A stretch of 64,000 nt of DNA from Cryptomeria japonica (lineage: Eukaryota; Streptophyta; Pinopsida; Cupressales; Cupressaceae), in assembly GCF_030272615.1 (NCBI RefSeq), contig NC_081408.1:202018341-202082340 (forward strand), written 5' to 3'. The position numbers and the translations under genes are program-made. Every line of letters starts with the position of its first letter. Positions within the stretch are counted from its first letter, which is position 1. This document shows, one piece after another, positions 34,600-45,803 of the stretch. The notes under the pieces were generated by a model that saw nothing but the letters and a program-made list of their open reading frames with translations, made no database searches and was not told where the DNA came from.

Positions 34600-35720
34600 G
34601 CTTTATATATCCCCTTAAGACATCCTAATAGGTACTAACTTTAGATCCCCTTATTTTAAGTATGCTAAATTATATAAATTGTTATGTATGCTTGGTTGAA
34701 AATATTTTAAATTTATTATTTTATGTTATACATCCCTTTAAGACATCCTCTTTGGCCATCTACTTAAGACATCCTCTTTGGAAATCCCCTTAAGACATCC
34801 TAATAGGTCCTAATTTTAGATCCCCCTTATGTATGCTAAATTATATAAACTGTTATGCATCCTTGGTTGAAAAAAATTTATACATATTCTTTTATGTTAT
34901 ACATCCCCTTAAGACATCCTCTTCGACCATCCTCTTAAGACATCCAAGAATAGGTCCTAACTTTAGATCCCCTTATGTTAAGTACACATGCTAAATTATA
35001 TATACATTGTTATTTGATTTTTTATGAGTTCACACACATGTAAATTCCTTTCTTTGTTACATTATATTATCATGGATTATTTATATTACTTTAATTATAT
35101 TATTAGTAATTATTTATATTCCTTGATTAAGAGATATGTACAGATTTTTTGTAGTTTTAAAGTCAAGAATTTTTCTTGATTAAGAAAAAGGCACTAGTTA
35201 TAATTGCATTATTCATATTTATTAGTGATTATTTATGTTACTTGATTTAGAAAATACATTTTGATTTTTCATTGACATCCCCTTAAGACATCCTCATAAG
35301 AAAAGTTAGGTATTGTCCTAGGATGTAGTCTTAAATAATGTTAAACTCTAGATTAATATCAAATCTTAATTATTTATTCTAGATAATATACACAAACTTG
35401 TTCATTGATAATTTTAAGACCTATCAAGTAATGCACAACCTCATAAAGTATTTCTAGAGGTCATTTAAAATTTTACAAAATTATTCTTAGTTAATATGCA
35501 CATCAAACATGTAGAAATGTATAAATGTAGAAATGATTTGCATATCAATCTAACTAAAATGTAACAAATAAAATTTGAACATTGTAACACATAAAATAAA
35601 CATGTAACACAACTAAGTAGACAAATTCAATAATAATGAGTTTGAAGAAATTGAATACTAATTTAGCATGTATTATGATCCCCTTAAGACACCCCTTTAA
35701 GACATCCTTTTTCGACTAAA
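34600..35720. repeat. Cluster of CCCCTTAAGACATCCT motifs
   Basis: At least nine copies of CCCCTTAAGACATCCT or close variants lie at about 34611, 34733, 34762, 34784, 34904, 34931, 35276, 35679 and 35693. The first six belong to a roughly 170-bp tandem repeat that also has AATAGGTCCTAACTTTAGATCC and GCTAAATTATATAAA words; the others are dispersed. The core CTTAAG is palindromic. Clusters of short subterminal motifs are known in CACTA-type transposons, but no CACTA terminus was identified here. Confidence 0.75.
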
Positions 35721-35809
35721 TTATGCACTAAATAATAAATTATAAATATTAAGTAAAGGTGTTGATGAATTAGGAGAGTGAGAGCACCTAATTGAGAGTG
35801 AGAGAACAT

Positions 35810-35920
35810 TGTAACACATAAAATAAACATGTACAACACATGAAATGTCTATAAACATGTAACACATGAAATGTCTAGATAAACATGTAACATGTATGAA
35901 ATGTCCAGGTATAATGTCTA
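35810..35920. repeat. Minisatellite, AACATGTAACACATGAAATGTCTA unit
   Basis: About four imperfect units of 24-30 bases with AAACATGTAACA and ATGAAATGTC words. Related loose words (AATGTCCACAA, TATGTATAATA) continue to about 36100. No coding potential is seen. Confidence 0.7.
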
Positions 35921-36309
35921 AAATAAGGCTACAAATGCAATGTCCACAGTTCATGTATAATATCTAAATGTCCACAACATGTATAATAGAAATCAAATAC
36001 ATAATAGAAATATAATGTTCACAAAATGTATAATAGAAATGTCCACAATATGTATAATAAAAATGCCAGATATACATAATATAAATATCAGATATATCCA
36101 GAATAAAAGAAGCAAGCATGTATATAACAATAATGAGCTATGTCGCGCCCTGTCCTAATCCCCAATTTGATCTGTCACCTTCTCTAGGGGCCTACATTGT
36201 GTACACAATTTCTATGTTAAAAAAAATATATAGTGGATACTGATGAATAGGAAAAATATAAGACACATCAATTTAAATTTAAAAATAAATATAAATTTCC
36301 CTGTGAATC

Positions 36310-37768
36310 CTAATGAATAGAATCACCAAGTGCTTGTAAATCTTCATATTTCATGGCCATCATAATCTCCTGTAATATATATTTAAAATTAAAAAAATAT
36401 GTCAGTGGTAGTGAATACATAGAAGCTTTATATATACAACTAAGTTAAAATCCAAATTTGGTTTCTTACCTTATTCCTCTCCTCGAATACACACCCAATG
36501 CCAGATATCTGTAAAGAGTGTAATGGCATAGCATCTGGATCAATAAAGTCATCCATAAAAAGAGATGAAAAACCTCATTTCCAAACTCCTAGATTTTGTG
36601 GTGTAGGATGCATTGTAGTCTTAGGAGTTGTAGGAGGTATCGAAATATCCTCCTATCTAGAACTGCTAGGCTCTGAATCTCCTCCACCATGTCTGGTACT
36701 AGTCGAGGATCTCTGAAGTACTCGTCCAATAAACTCAGGCAGCTGCTAGGGAGTGATCTTATGTAATATATAGAAATCTTGATAAGCATCCACAAGATCA
36801 CTCACTAAATAGGAGCTCATTCAGTGCATACGATCCTTCAGTAACCATACGATCTCTGCAGGTGATGGTAGCTCATAATGAATATATGGGTCATAAAATG
36901 GATCTATCTCATCAATAATAGGGGAAGTATGAGAACATAACATATATCTCCCCACGTGATCAAAAGTCATCTCATCAACCTGAGTAGCAATGTTGGTAAT
37001 GCTAGAATACATGTGAATGCATGCCTCCTTAGCTGCCATATCACCAACACCACTTGTGACCAAATCCAAACCATTCATAAAAATCGAAAGGTTCTGACCC
37101 ACCATTGCCCTCTTAATAGGGGGCTATGTATCACAATGTCTAAATCTATCTATAAATTTTCCCCTACCCTGCCCAACATGTCATGGAAAGTTTGTGTAGT
37201 CAACATCATATCCTAGATGAATTTCTGCATATAATTGTTTGCAGAAATATTGTGTCAGCTCATCCCTCTGTGGCCACCTATGATGTGTCAGCAACCATTT
37301 AGGATATATGAATTCTACAACAATAGGATCCTTGCATCTAGTGACCCAATATCCTCTAACCACAACCATTTCTATGTAAAATGGGAACATTGATTTTACA
37401 TTCACTGTAGAAACATCTCTAACTATTTTTTTCCGTTTAACCATTCAATAAACAGTGTGAGATAAAGTCCTATCAAAATTCTCAATGTGAGGGTCATCAT
37501 ATGGGTTGTATGATTGAGAAATGTCAATCATATGCATCAACTCATCTCTAATATGTTCTAATTTATCCCTATTGGCCAGCACAGGAGTATTATTTAATGT
37601 CTGCTATAACTGCACTAGAGAGGACTGCATTCTCAAAATATTCTAAGTATGAGTAGTCTCGAAATTCTCACGAGTACTCTTAGGAGTCTCAAACCTATGT
37701 ATGGTCTCCTGAGAATCAGGATGCACACTTTGGTCAGAAGAAAAATGTTGTGAACCACTAGAAGCCAT
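36310..37768 (-). pseudogene. Two-exon pseudogene of unknown family
   Basis: From ATG 37768 (MASSGSQHFSSDQ) the minus strand keeps one frame for 433 codons to 36470 without any frameshift but with nine stops (five TAG, four TGA). There it meets AATAAG|GTAAGA, a strong donor, and after a 100-base intron TATATTACAG|GAG opens a 19-codon second exon ending at TAG 36312-36310, in the same phase. Conserved-looking parts are FPFYIEMVVVRGYW, LLTHHRWPQRDEL and LLKDRMH. No known domain is recognised. The nearby motif cluster and AT-rich surroundings suggest a gene of a DNA transposon, but a host pseudogene is possible. Confidence 0.6.
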
Positions 37769-37789
37769 ATCTATGTGATGTGAAATGTA

Positions 37790-37791
<2 letters not shown>

Positions 37792-37870
<79 letters not shown>
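37792..37870. repeat. (AT)n(GT)n microsatellite
   Basis: About 20 AT dinucleotides followed by about 18 GT dinucleotides with few interruptions, just upstream of the start of the minus-strand pseudogene. Composition alone explains the small Thr/His/Tyr-rich frames there. Confidence 0.95.
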
Positions 37871-38146
37871 ATTAAATTGAATTAAAAACAAGTTCATATA
37901 CAATGTTTGCCACAAAAAAGATGAAACATTGTACAAATTTGCTTTAAAAAATTTAAACAAAATGAATCAAATAAACTTGTGACCTACAAACATTGAAACA
38001 TAAAGATTACATTTAAAAACAAATTACATGAACATACACATGAACTTATTTAACATTTGTTAAGATAAACTTGAGATGAATCATGTGTTATTTAAACATT
38101 GAGAAATTTGTACATTCATACATGAAAACATTCTAAACTATATATC

Positions 38147-38151
<5 letters not shown>

Positions 38152-38182
<31 letters not shown>
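38152..38182. repeat. (TA)n microsatellite
   Basis: Fifteen uninterrupted TA dinucleotides in AT-rich DNA with no gene signal nearby. Confidence 0.95.
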
Positions 38183-38185
<3 letters not shown>

Positions 38186-39034
38186 CATTTCATCCAGATA
38201 CCTCCACTAAAAACTTTTATCTTAGCCCTTCAATATTATGACATGTATACAAAGTAGTTCATTACTTCACAAACTTAACATCATTGTAGAAAACATAAAA
38301 CTCTTTTTATAAAAAATCATCTTATGTTTTCCTATGATATAATGATCTGGTGAATTGTGGTTATTGTAGATATGGAGTAGTGTGTTGACATTGATGTCAA
38401 TCTATGATAATAAATGTTCTTGTTTAGATGTCCTGAAAGGACTTTTTTTGCACTAGAAGTGATGATGTGTTGGCATTCAAGTATCAACATATGTTTGCAT
38501 ATTTGAAATTTTACAATTGGATGTCAAAATGCATAGTTTACAATTGGATGGTGAATGCGTGATGTTCTGAATTTTATGGTTAAATATTATCTAACTTGCA
38601 TTGTATTTTTTATATCAGGTGTTTCATATTAGATTTTTTATATCAAGTGTTTTGGATTGTATTTTTATATGTGTTCTTCATTTGCATAAAAAATTTAAAA
38701 ACTTGAAAAACCACAAAAAAATCTACCTAAAATGTATACAGATATTATTAAAACAATTAAAAAACAAAAAGAAATTTAAAAAAGAAAAAGAAAAAATGCC
38801 TTTCGACCCTACCTTGTCTTAGCCCCCTTCCTGCTCCATCTATTTCGAACTATGGAAATAGGGGGCTAAGTACAATCAACGGGTATTTGTAGGGTCGAAT
38901 CCTACACGGCTGAGTATACCCTACCAATCATCCTGCACGTAGGAACCATGTGGCACCTCGTAGATTCGGCCAAGTAGGATTTATTTTTTCCTCACACTTA
39001 GCCTAAAGTGTGACTCAACACTATACTTTCACCC
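38183..39034. other. AT-rich intergenic stretch
   Basis: No coding or structural RNA signal is supported. It holds a repeated TTTTTATATCAGGTGTTT-like word near 38610-38650, an A-rich stretch at 38690-38795 and an inverted repeat at 38818-38870. Its right edge is where copia gag codons begin. Confidence 0.5.
38818..38870. repeat. Short inverted repeat, CTTAGCCCCCT arms
   Basis: CTTAGCCCCCT at 38818-38828 pairs with AGGGGGCTAAG at 38860-38870, and CTATTTC with GAAATAG inside, giving a hairpin with a bulge on the left arm. No poly-T or gene end is next to it. It could be a small foldback element or a terminator-like chance structure. Confidence 0.5.
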
Positions 39035-40119
39035 CATAACATTAGAGCCAACAAAGCATTGTTGAGTACCTTGACTGATTTAGAGATCACCAATGTGATG
39101 GGTTTGCAAACTTCTCATGAGATTTGGAAGAAGTTGGAGACTTTGTATGAAGGAGATGCTCAAGTTAAAGTTGCTGAATTGGAGAGCTTGAAAGGGAAGT
39201 ATGAAGAATTGAAGATGATAGAAGATGAAAATATATCAACATTTATTGGTGGAACCCTTGAAGAAGATGAGATTGTTGCTAAGGTGCTAAGATCCTTTCC
39301 TCTTGCTTACAAACATAAAGTAGCTTCTATTGATGAGATCTGGAGTGTGACTACTATGACTAGAGACATGTTACTGCATTTGAGTTGAGCGAATTTGGAG
39401 AATCACATGATAAATCTAAAACTACATTCAAAGCCTCTGTATCTAGGAAGTAGAAGTATGATCTGAGAGAAAGTTCTTGTTGGGTATCTATATTTGAAAG
39501 AGAGAAGAGAGAGATGGAAGAGAAAGAAAGAGAATTGGTTGAGCTTGAAGCCTTTATTTCTCAAATATTTCCTAAAGGAACTAGTAAGTATGATGGAAAG
39601 TTGGCTTTGAAATATTTCTCTTGTAATAAGATAGGGCATTTTTATTCTAGGTATCCTAAGAGAATGTCTAGATATGATAAGCATGAAAGGAATGATAGGT
39701 CTGATAAGAATGATACATATGAGAAGCATGATCAGTATGATAAGCCCTACCAGAAGTACATAAATCAGAAGAGATGCTACTATGTTGTTGATGAAGGTGT
39801 AACAAATGAGGAATTATAAAATGGGAATTTAGAAGATGAGTTTGTATTTATTTCTATTAAGGAAGATGATCTAGTATCAATGAATCCTACAAGCTACAAT
39901 GTTGAGGAGAAAGCTTTGGCTGCTAAAATTATAGAGAAGGATGAATGGGTGATTGATAACGGTTATTCACATCATATGATAGGTGATAGAAGCAAATTTG
40001 TGAGTATGAAAATGTATGATGGTGGAATAGCGAGATTTGGAGATGACAAAGCTTGTGTGATTTGTGGTAAGGGTTCTATATCTTTACATGGTAAGCATAA
40101 TGATGAACTTATAAGGCAT
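39035..40119 (+). pseudogene. Copia gag-protease fragment
   Basis: The gag part shows RANKALLSTL, TSHEIWKKLE, LYEGDAQVK and IVAKVLRSFP, the UBN2-type gag of copia elements. A deletion of about 15 codons lies at STFIGGTLEED, where related gags have an extra helix before GGTLEED. A frameshift follows near 39385. A degenerate zinc knuckle is seen at YFSCNKIGHFYSRYP, where the first and last Cys are lost, then the protease site WVIDNGYSHHM, where DSGCSHHM is usual. The 5' end has no LTR or primer site, and the 3' end is cut at 40119 by a minus-strand LTR end. Integrase and RT of this copy are missing. Confidence 0.88.
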
Positions 40120-40355
40120 TGAGAGAGGGGGTGAATTAGTGTAAGTAAAAACAATACAAATTTGATTATCAATTTCACCAACTTAAAATGCAATAGGCAT
40201 ATAAGAAATAACACCAAGTAACCACATAAAGTATAAAACACATGACACATGAAGTTATACATGTAAAAATTCAAATGGGAAAAACCATGGTGGGAGTTAG
40301 TACCCCCCACAAAGATCCACTATATCCCAAAATCTTAGTCTCCTTCTGGGTTGAT
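40120..40355 (-). repeat. LTR remnant, minus strand
   Basis: The plus strand starts TGAGAGAGGGGGTGAATTAG, nearly the same as TGAGAGGGGGGTGAT at 41262, the 3' end of the copia LTR read from its end. So an LTR on the minus strand ends here inside the plus-strand gag-protease fragment. A GGGAAAAACCATGGTGGG block follows, familiar from copia LTRs. The start of this LTR is not found; it is fused to ORF remnants at about 40356 by deletion. Confidence 0.55.
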
Positions 40356-41261
40356 TCAGTCTCTCCTATTAAGATTCTTATTAATCTCTTTTTGTATGTG
40401 AATGATGCTTTTGAATTGATATTCACTTGCTTCAAGTTGTAGGTGCTTAAAGATATAATCAATCAATTCTTTGTCTTGGCTAATGGCAGCCTGCCACCTT
40501 GCATCAATTAAGTTATACAATGAATTTGGAATTTGCCCTTGTAATTCAATGAAGGCTCTGTTAAATATATTCATACTGAAGATGACTGCATCTTCAATCT
40601 CCCTTTGTTGATTTTCAGATAAATGAATAAACAATATGTTCAAACCTTTGTATATCCCATAATTCCTAATTATTTTGACCATACTATTGATTATTTTTAC
40701 CTTTGTATGTACCATTTGTCTTAGGCTTCTTAACACTTTCTTTAAGTGATCTTTTATCTTCATCTAATTTATTAGACTCTTCATCATTTCCCAGTTTTTG
40801 AGCTTGTTGCTTCTTCCTCTTTCTAGTTTGTATAGGTGCAACAAGTGGATCAATAATTTTCTAGTTTCTTTGGAACTGAATTTTAGATGGTTTACCTCTT
40901 TGTGATTCAGTCAGTTTCTCTATGATTTCTTCTTCCATCTTATTTTCTGGTGCTTTGGCTTTTGCAGATTTAGGCTTACCGGTAGGGGTACCATTAGGTA
41001 CACTAGATGCTTCACCTTGCTCCATTGCATGCTTTTCCCTAGTTGCTGCTATCTGTTCCTTTGTAAATCATGCCTGCTTAGCAAATGCTTCTACCTCCTT
41101 CATTACCTTCCTTGCAATCACTAGTGAATGCAGTTCAAAGGGGACTTGTAGTGATTTTTCTTTGTATTTCCCAAATCTCTTTGCAGTGTTATCTACCTAT
41201 TGCTTTAACAGATTATCAGCATAAGCAATGAGTAGATCCTTTGTTGAACACATAGTACCAA
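40356..41261 (-). pseudogene. ORF2-like fragment, minus strand
   Basis: On the minus strand a broken frame reads MCSTKDLLIAYADNLLKQ, a helical part with VMKEVEAFAKQ, then a Lys/Gln-rich patch (TRKRKKQQAQK) and, in the frame from 40763, EIEDAVIFSMNIFNRAFIEL, PNSLYNLIDARWQAAI and DKELIDYIF. The pattern matches ORF2 of units A-C (IENSVILHLDIY, PNELYRMLEARREE, ELDKKMK). It is therefore a diverged relative of that retroelement ORF. It touches the copia 3' LTR at 41262. Several stops and one shift are present. Confidence 0.6.
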
Positions 41262-42617
41262 TGAGAGGGGGGTGATTTATAGGTTCCTAATCTTTTTCAC
41301 TTTTAAGGCAACTTTAGACTACTACTCCAATCCAGCCTCACAAGTAAAATACTAAATTACAAAGATTTATGGCACCAACCCAAGGAGCACCAACCCCTAC
41401 TGATTTAGGGCACCAAACCCTACACTAAGCTCCAACTTGGTGATGTATATTGAAATACAATTTAGATATAGTTATGGCTTCTTGTTACAAATGAGTTCTG
41501 CAACTCTTGATAAAATATGTCACTCTTGGTTGATAGTCTTCTCTTCTTTACGCGATCTCACACAGCCAGTTATGAGATCACTCTTTCTGATTCTTGGCCT
41601 CTCTTCCCTCTCTCTCATAGTCTCACAACTTACTGTATCAGACTTGGATGCCACCTTACTCAATCACACCTCATCGGTTTGCCCAATAGTTGGACCTACT
41701 ATAGTTATATCGGTACTCAATCACTCTTGACTTAAACCCTCTCACTGGTATGCTTGTTGAGTCACTATACAACTTTCTTAGAATAAATTCTAAGGAAGAT
41801 GATTCTTCTATGCACTCAAGCTCTTTTCACTCTTCTTCTACTCCTCAAGCATCCTTCTTTTCTATTTCAAGCTTATGCATTTATCATCATTGATTCCCAC
41901 CAAGAATTCATTCAAACACTATCGTGTTAGGTTTTCCTTTTCCAACTCAATCTAAATCCTATTTGACATGATCTTCTTTTCAAGGATATGAGATTTATGA
42001 TAATGATCAATCACCAACATAAATTTGCATTCTAATGTGCATTTTCTAAATCTGGTGGCCTGCACCATGCTTTTCTGCTTTTCTCTTTCACTCGCCATTA
42101 ATGGATTTGTTGTTTTCTTCACCTAAAAGATAAGAAGATCAAATATTCTTGCAAAATTAGTGTGATTTCTTTTCTAGCTTGCCTTCCTTGAGCTACAACC
42201 TTCTGGCAACCTCCATGACATATAGGTTTCTCATTAAAATCGGCCTGCTTATAGATTGTTGTGTCGATGCACAATCCACCGACCTTTGCAGTACCTCCAC
42301 CTGGCGTCCAGCTGTCATTCTTATCGACATCCACCTTTTCTTGGCTTCCTATGTTAGTTTGACATACCTTTTCGATCCAGGTTGATTACCGGTTTAGTTT
42401 ATGTTACCACTATGACCATCAATCATCCCCTCTATTTTGTTTATAGATATTTGTGCCTTCATAACAACCAAACAACCTACATCCCAATTTATGCCTTCCT
42501 TCTATCTACTCACTCTCATGTGTATTTCCATCATATTGGTCACCACTTCTTTTTTCTTTCCGGTGACCTTGCCAAACTGGTTGACATCAATGACAACATA
42601 ATACCAAATTGCCAACA
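41262..42617 (-). repeat. Copia 3' LTR, minus strand (1356 bp)
   Basis: Read on the minus strand it starts TGTTGGCAATTTGG directly after the polypurine tract and ends CACCCCCCTCTCA. The start TGTTGG is shared with the LTRs of the tandem array, but the rest is different and it is almost twice as long. The flank is TTGGTACTATG, which could be host DNA or a corrupted primer site leading into the ORF2-like fragment. Confidence 0.85.
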
Positions 42618-42633
42618 ATCTCCCCCTTTGGCA
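42618..42633 (-). other. Copia polypurine tract, minus strand
   Basis: TGCCAAAGGGGGAGAT on the minus strand, preceded by ATCAA, is identical in form to the tracts at 17450 and 22376. This shared primer signal supports a common lineage for this element and the tandem array. Confidence 0.88.
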
Positions 42634-42699
42634 TTGATGTCAACTCATTGCTAGACACTTCATACCAGTACATTTCTCCCCCTCTGACATAATGACAAA

Positions 42700-43355
42700 G
42701 GGTACTTTACACTCCCCCTTTGATCCCTACCGAGCTCACCCTTTTACTACTAGGAACTCCCCTTGAACCGTACAAATCATCTTTCTTAAGTGCATACGAC
42801 AGTTGACACAACTCCCAACTTATGTCATAGGTACTCAAAGGTACTTACTAGTAATGGTTTGGTGATAATGTTTCCTACTTGTTCTCCAGTAGGGACATAA
42901 TCCATCTTTACTTCCTATCCTTAAACCTTCTCTTTGAGAAAATGATACTTGATGGCTATATGTGTTGTCCTGGAATGCATCACTAGATTCTTTTCTATGT
43001 TGATTACACTCAAATTATCACACTAGATTAGAATAGGATCAGTGATGTCTACATGCATGTCTTTGAGGGTCTACTTCATCCAAAGCACCTGAGAGCAGCA
43101 TGTAGTAGCAACAATGTATTCTTCTTTAGTAGTTGATAGAGAGACTGAGTCCTGCTTCTTGCTATGCCATGAGACCAACTAGTTACCTAGGAAGAATGCA
43201 CCACCACTTGTGCTCTTCCAGTCATCAATGCAACCTACCCAATCAGCATCATTTTATTCTTCCAAGATGAATTCCCCTTGTTTAGGGTACCATAATCCAT
43301 AACTGAGTGTTCCTTGTAGGTACCTAAAGATTCTGCTTACAACATTCATATGTGA
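42700..43355 (-). pseudogene. Copia RNase H and RT end
   Basis: The minus strand reads the copia RNase H order DADWVGCIDDWKSTSG, then a W-H-S-K-K-Q block, STTKEEYIVAT, and further on NLVMHSRTTHIAIKYHF-type residues. First Asp and the Glu of EEY are present. TAG stops interrupt at about 43250, 43184 and 43071. The domain is followed directly by the polypurine tract, so this element has no extra 3' ORF. Confidence 0.8.
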
Positions 43356-44441
43356 CTACTTAGGTGCAGCTTGAAATCTAGTCACCATGCACATTGCCTG
43401 TACTATATCTAGTCTAGAAGTAGTTAGATACAAGAGACTACCTATCATGGATCTGTACAAAGTTTGATCCACCATCGGTGATTCATCATCCTTGCTTAAT
43501 TTACTTCCAGTCACCATGGGGGTACTTACTAGTTTGCAATCCTCCAATTGAAATTTCTTCAACATTTCCTTTGCATACTTGATTTGTGAGATAAGGATTC
43601 CCTTATCTTGTTGTAGTATCTACAAACCAAAGAAGTATGTCAATGTACCAATAATTTCCATCTTAAATTCTAACCACATCTTATCAGCAAATTATTTGCA
43701 AAGGGTGTCCTTATTTCCTCCAAAGATAATGTCATCTACATACAAAACCACAATGATCATGTGGTTTCCATCTTTCTTTATGTACAAATTATTGTCAGAA
43801 CTTCCCTTTTTGAATCCCTACTCCTTTAGGTACTAATCTAATCTTGAAAACCATGCTCTAGGAGCTTACTTTAGTCCATACAAGGCCTTCTTCAACTGGC
43901 ACACAAATGTTACATCATCATGCAGTACAAACCCTTCTAGTTGCTCCATGTATGCTTCTTCATCTAAATATCCATTTAGGAAGGCAAATTTTATAGCCGT
44001 TTGATATACTTTATAACCCTTGTAGGCAGAGAAGGGTAGAAACATTCTAATTTCTTCTAATATAGCTATCAGTGCAAATTTTTCTTCAAAGTCAATTCCC
44101 TCTACCTGAGAGTATCCTTTGCAAACTAGTCTAGTTTTATGCTTAACAATTTTACCTTCTTCATTCAACTTATTCCAGTAGACCCATTTAGTGCCAATGA
44201 TGTTCTTGTCCTCCAGTCTAGGGACTAATTCTAAAGTCTTGTTCTTTACAATCTGTTGCAATTCTTCTTCCATGGCATCCATCCATTTTTGTCTTTTGCT
44301 GGCCTCATTGAATGTTTTAGGTTCTACTTCAATCATGAGATAGAAGTTGACTTGTTCATCTTTCCAGGAAAGTCTTCTTCTAGTTTGCAGACCATCACTC
44401 TTATTTCCCAGAATTTGCTCTTCTGGGTGATTCAATTGCAC
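43356..44441 (-). pseudogene. Copia reverse transcriptase
   Basis: RVT_2-type polymerase. From the N-terminus: WMDAMEEEL, GTKWVYWNKLNEEGKI, TRLVCKGYSQVEGIDF, then QTAIKFAFLNG, where the catalytic Asp of QMDVKTAFLNG is replaced by Ala, later YVDD at 43731-43742 (intact), and STPMVTGSKL with YRSMIGSLLYLT near 43400-43520. Stops lie between 43570 and 43865. Loss of one of the three catalytic Asp residues means it cannot be active. Confidence 0.92.
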
Positions 44442-44449
44442 ATACCAGT

Positions 44450-44686
44450 TGGGAGCCTTTTTTGATACTTCTTTTGGCTCATTGTCTGATTGAGCTTCCT
44501 CACCTTCATCACCAGAATCATCATCCTAGTTAACCTGTGATTGATTTCCTTTGTACATTTCCTCATCAACTTTTACATGCACACTCTCAATGACTCTTCT
44601 TGGTCTTTTGTTGTAGCAATTGTAGGCCTTGCTATTAGATGAGTAACCAAGGAAGATTCCTTCATTACTCTTGGAGTCAAAAATCC
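44450..44686 (-). pseudogene. Integrase-RT linker of copia element
   Basis: Coding continues in broken form from the integrase end into an acidic linker (DDDSGDEGEEAQS-type residues on the minus strand), typical of copia pol before RT. It contains one TAG near 44528. No catalytic motif is expected. Confidence 0.6.
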
Positions 44687-45540
44687 CTAAACCATCCATA
44701 TCTCTTTTGATAAAACACTCACTTCCAAATACTTGAAGTATTTGACTGATGGCTTCTGATCATACCACAACTCATACAGTATCATTTTGTTGTTTGTTCT
44801 TAATTGAACCTGGTTCCACGTATATGTAGCAGTATGAACAATTTCCTTCCAATATGTGTCTGGTAGACTGGGCTCATTTAACATGGTTTTGATCATCTCC
44901 TTAACTGTCATGTTCTTCCTTTCTACTACACCATTTTGTTATGGTGTTCTAGGGGCTGAGTATTGCCTTCTAATTCAATGTTTTTCATAGTAATCTTCAA
45001 ATTCATTTGATGTAAACTCTCCACCTAGTCTGATCTTAGATATTTTAGCTTGCACCCACTTTCTTTCTCGATCATCTTCCTAAATATCTTGAATATGTCA
45101 AATTCTTGTGATGTATCTTGTAGGAAGGCGACCCATGTCATTCTTGAGTAAGCATCAATAAAAAGCATAAAATATCTTTCACTAGCAAGTTCTCTTGTCC
45201 TATTTGGACCACACATATTTGTATGCACAATTTGAAGTGGTCTGGAGGTGTTGTTCTCTTTTGTCCTGAAACTCACCTTAGTTTTCTTTCCTTTCACACA
45301 TTCATCACAAAATGTCCTTACTGCTTTGATGATGGGTGGAATATTCCTCACACACCCCTTTCTGCTCACTGCAACTAAGTTATCAAAGTTTATGTGGCCT
45401 AGTCTTTGGGGCCACAATCAAATTTCATCAACTTGCCCTAACATGCATTGGGACTCATGTCATATGTTCTCTTTCCTTCTACTACAACCTAACTGGTACT
45501 ATCTTTCTTTATCTGGCAACTGGTTGAGTCAAAGGTGAAT
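44687..45540 (-). pseudogene. Copia integrase
   Basis: The N-terminal zinc part shows W-x-x-RLGHINFDNL and CDECVKGK. The core has PLQIVHTNMCGP, where Asn replaces the first catalytic Asp, then FIDAYSRMTWV, YLRSD with the second Asp, and NGVVERKN near 44920 with the Glu. After it comes TYWKEIVHTATYTWNQV. A TAG and small shifts near 44940-45020 split the frame. The change at the first Asp shows it is inactive. Confidence 0.9.
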
Positions 45541-45790
45541 TTGTAACCTTTGTCACACATCTAACTCACACTCAATAGTTCATGCTTTTGGCCTTCCACA
45601 TAATATACATCATGTTCCTTCATCTTTCCATCAATACTTAGAGTACCTTTTCCCTTTATCTTGATGGATGAGTTGTCTCTGAATCTTACTGGACCACTAT
45701 TCCAGTCTTCTAGTTTGTTAAATTTCTTTTTGTCATCAGTCATGTGGTTGGAACAACCACTATCTACAACCCATAGATTTTTCCTTTCAG
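45541..45790 (-). pseudogene. Copia protease
   Basis: WVVDSGCSNHM at about 45744-45779 is the intact aspartic-protease site, and ELLSVS near 45561 is the usual end (HNLLSVSQ type). The part between reads KFNKLEDW and KGKGTLSIDG. The protease would cut Gag-Pol inside the particle. The frame is open from 45743 to 45561 and probably continuous to the active site. Confidence 0.9.
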
Positions 45791-45803
45791 CATGTAAGGC
45801 AGT

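Noticed and set aside
36310-37768. Possible reassigned TAG/TGA codons, since the frame is long and free of shifts
   Set aside because: The same TAG/TGA excess is seen in clearly dead retroelement genes nearby, at Trp, Gln and Arg places, so methylation-driven decay explains it.
38449-38475. CACTAGAAGTG as a possible CACTA transposon end
   Set aside because: It points to the right, away from the unknown pseudogene, has no matching TAGTG end or target duplication that I could find, and an 11-base match is likely by chance in 64 kb.
38885-38915. T-arm-like string GTAGGGTCGAATCCTAC suggesting a tRNA
   Set aside because: No matching acceptor, D-arm or anticodon arm lies upstream at the right distance; the first loop base is also wrong for a standard T-loop.
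41255-41275. TTGGTACTATG as a primer site after the copia 3' LTR
   Set aside because: Only the first six bases fit the initiator Met tRNA complement. It is kept as a possibility in the text but not listed as a feature.
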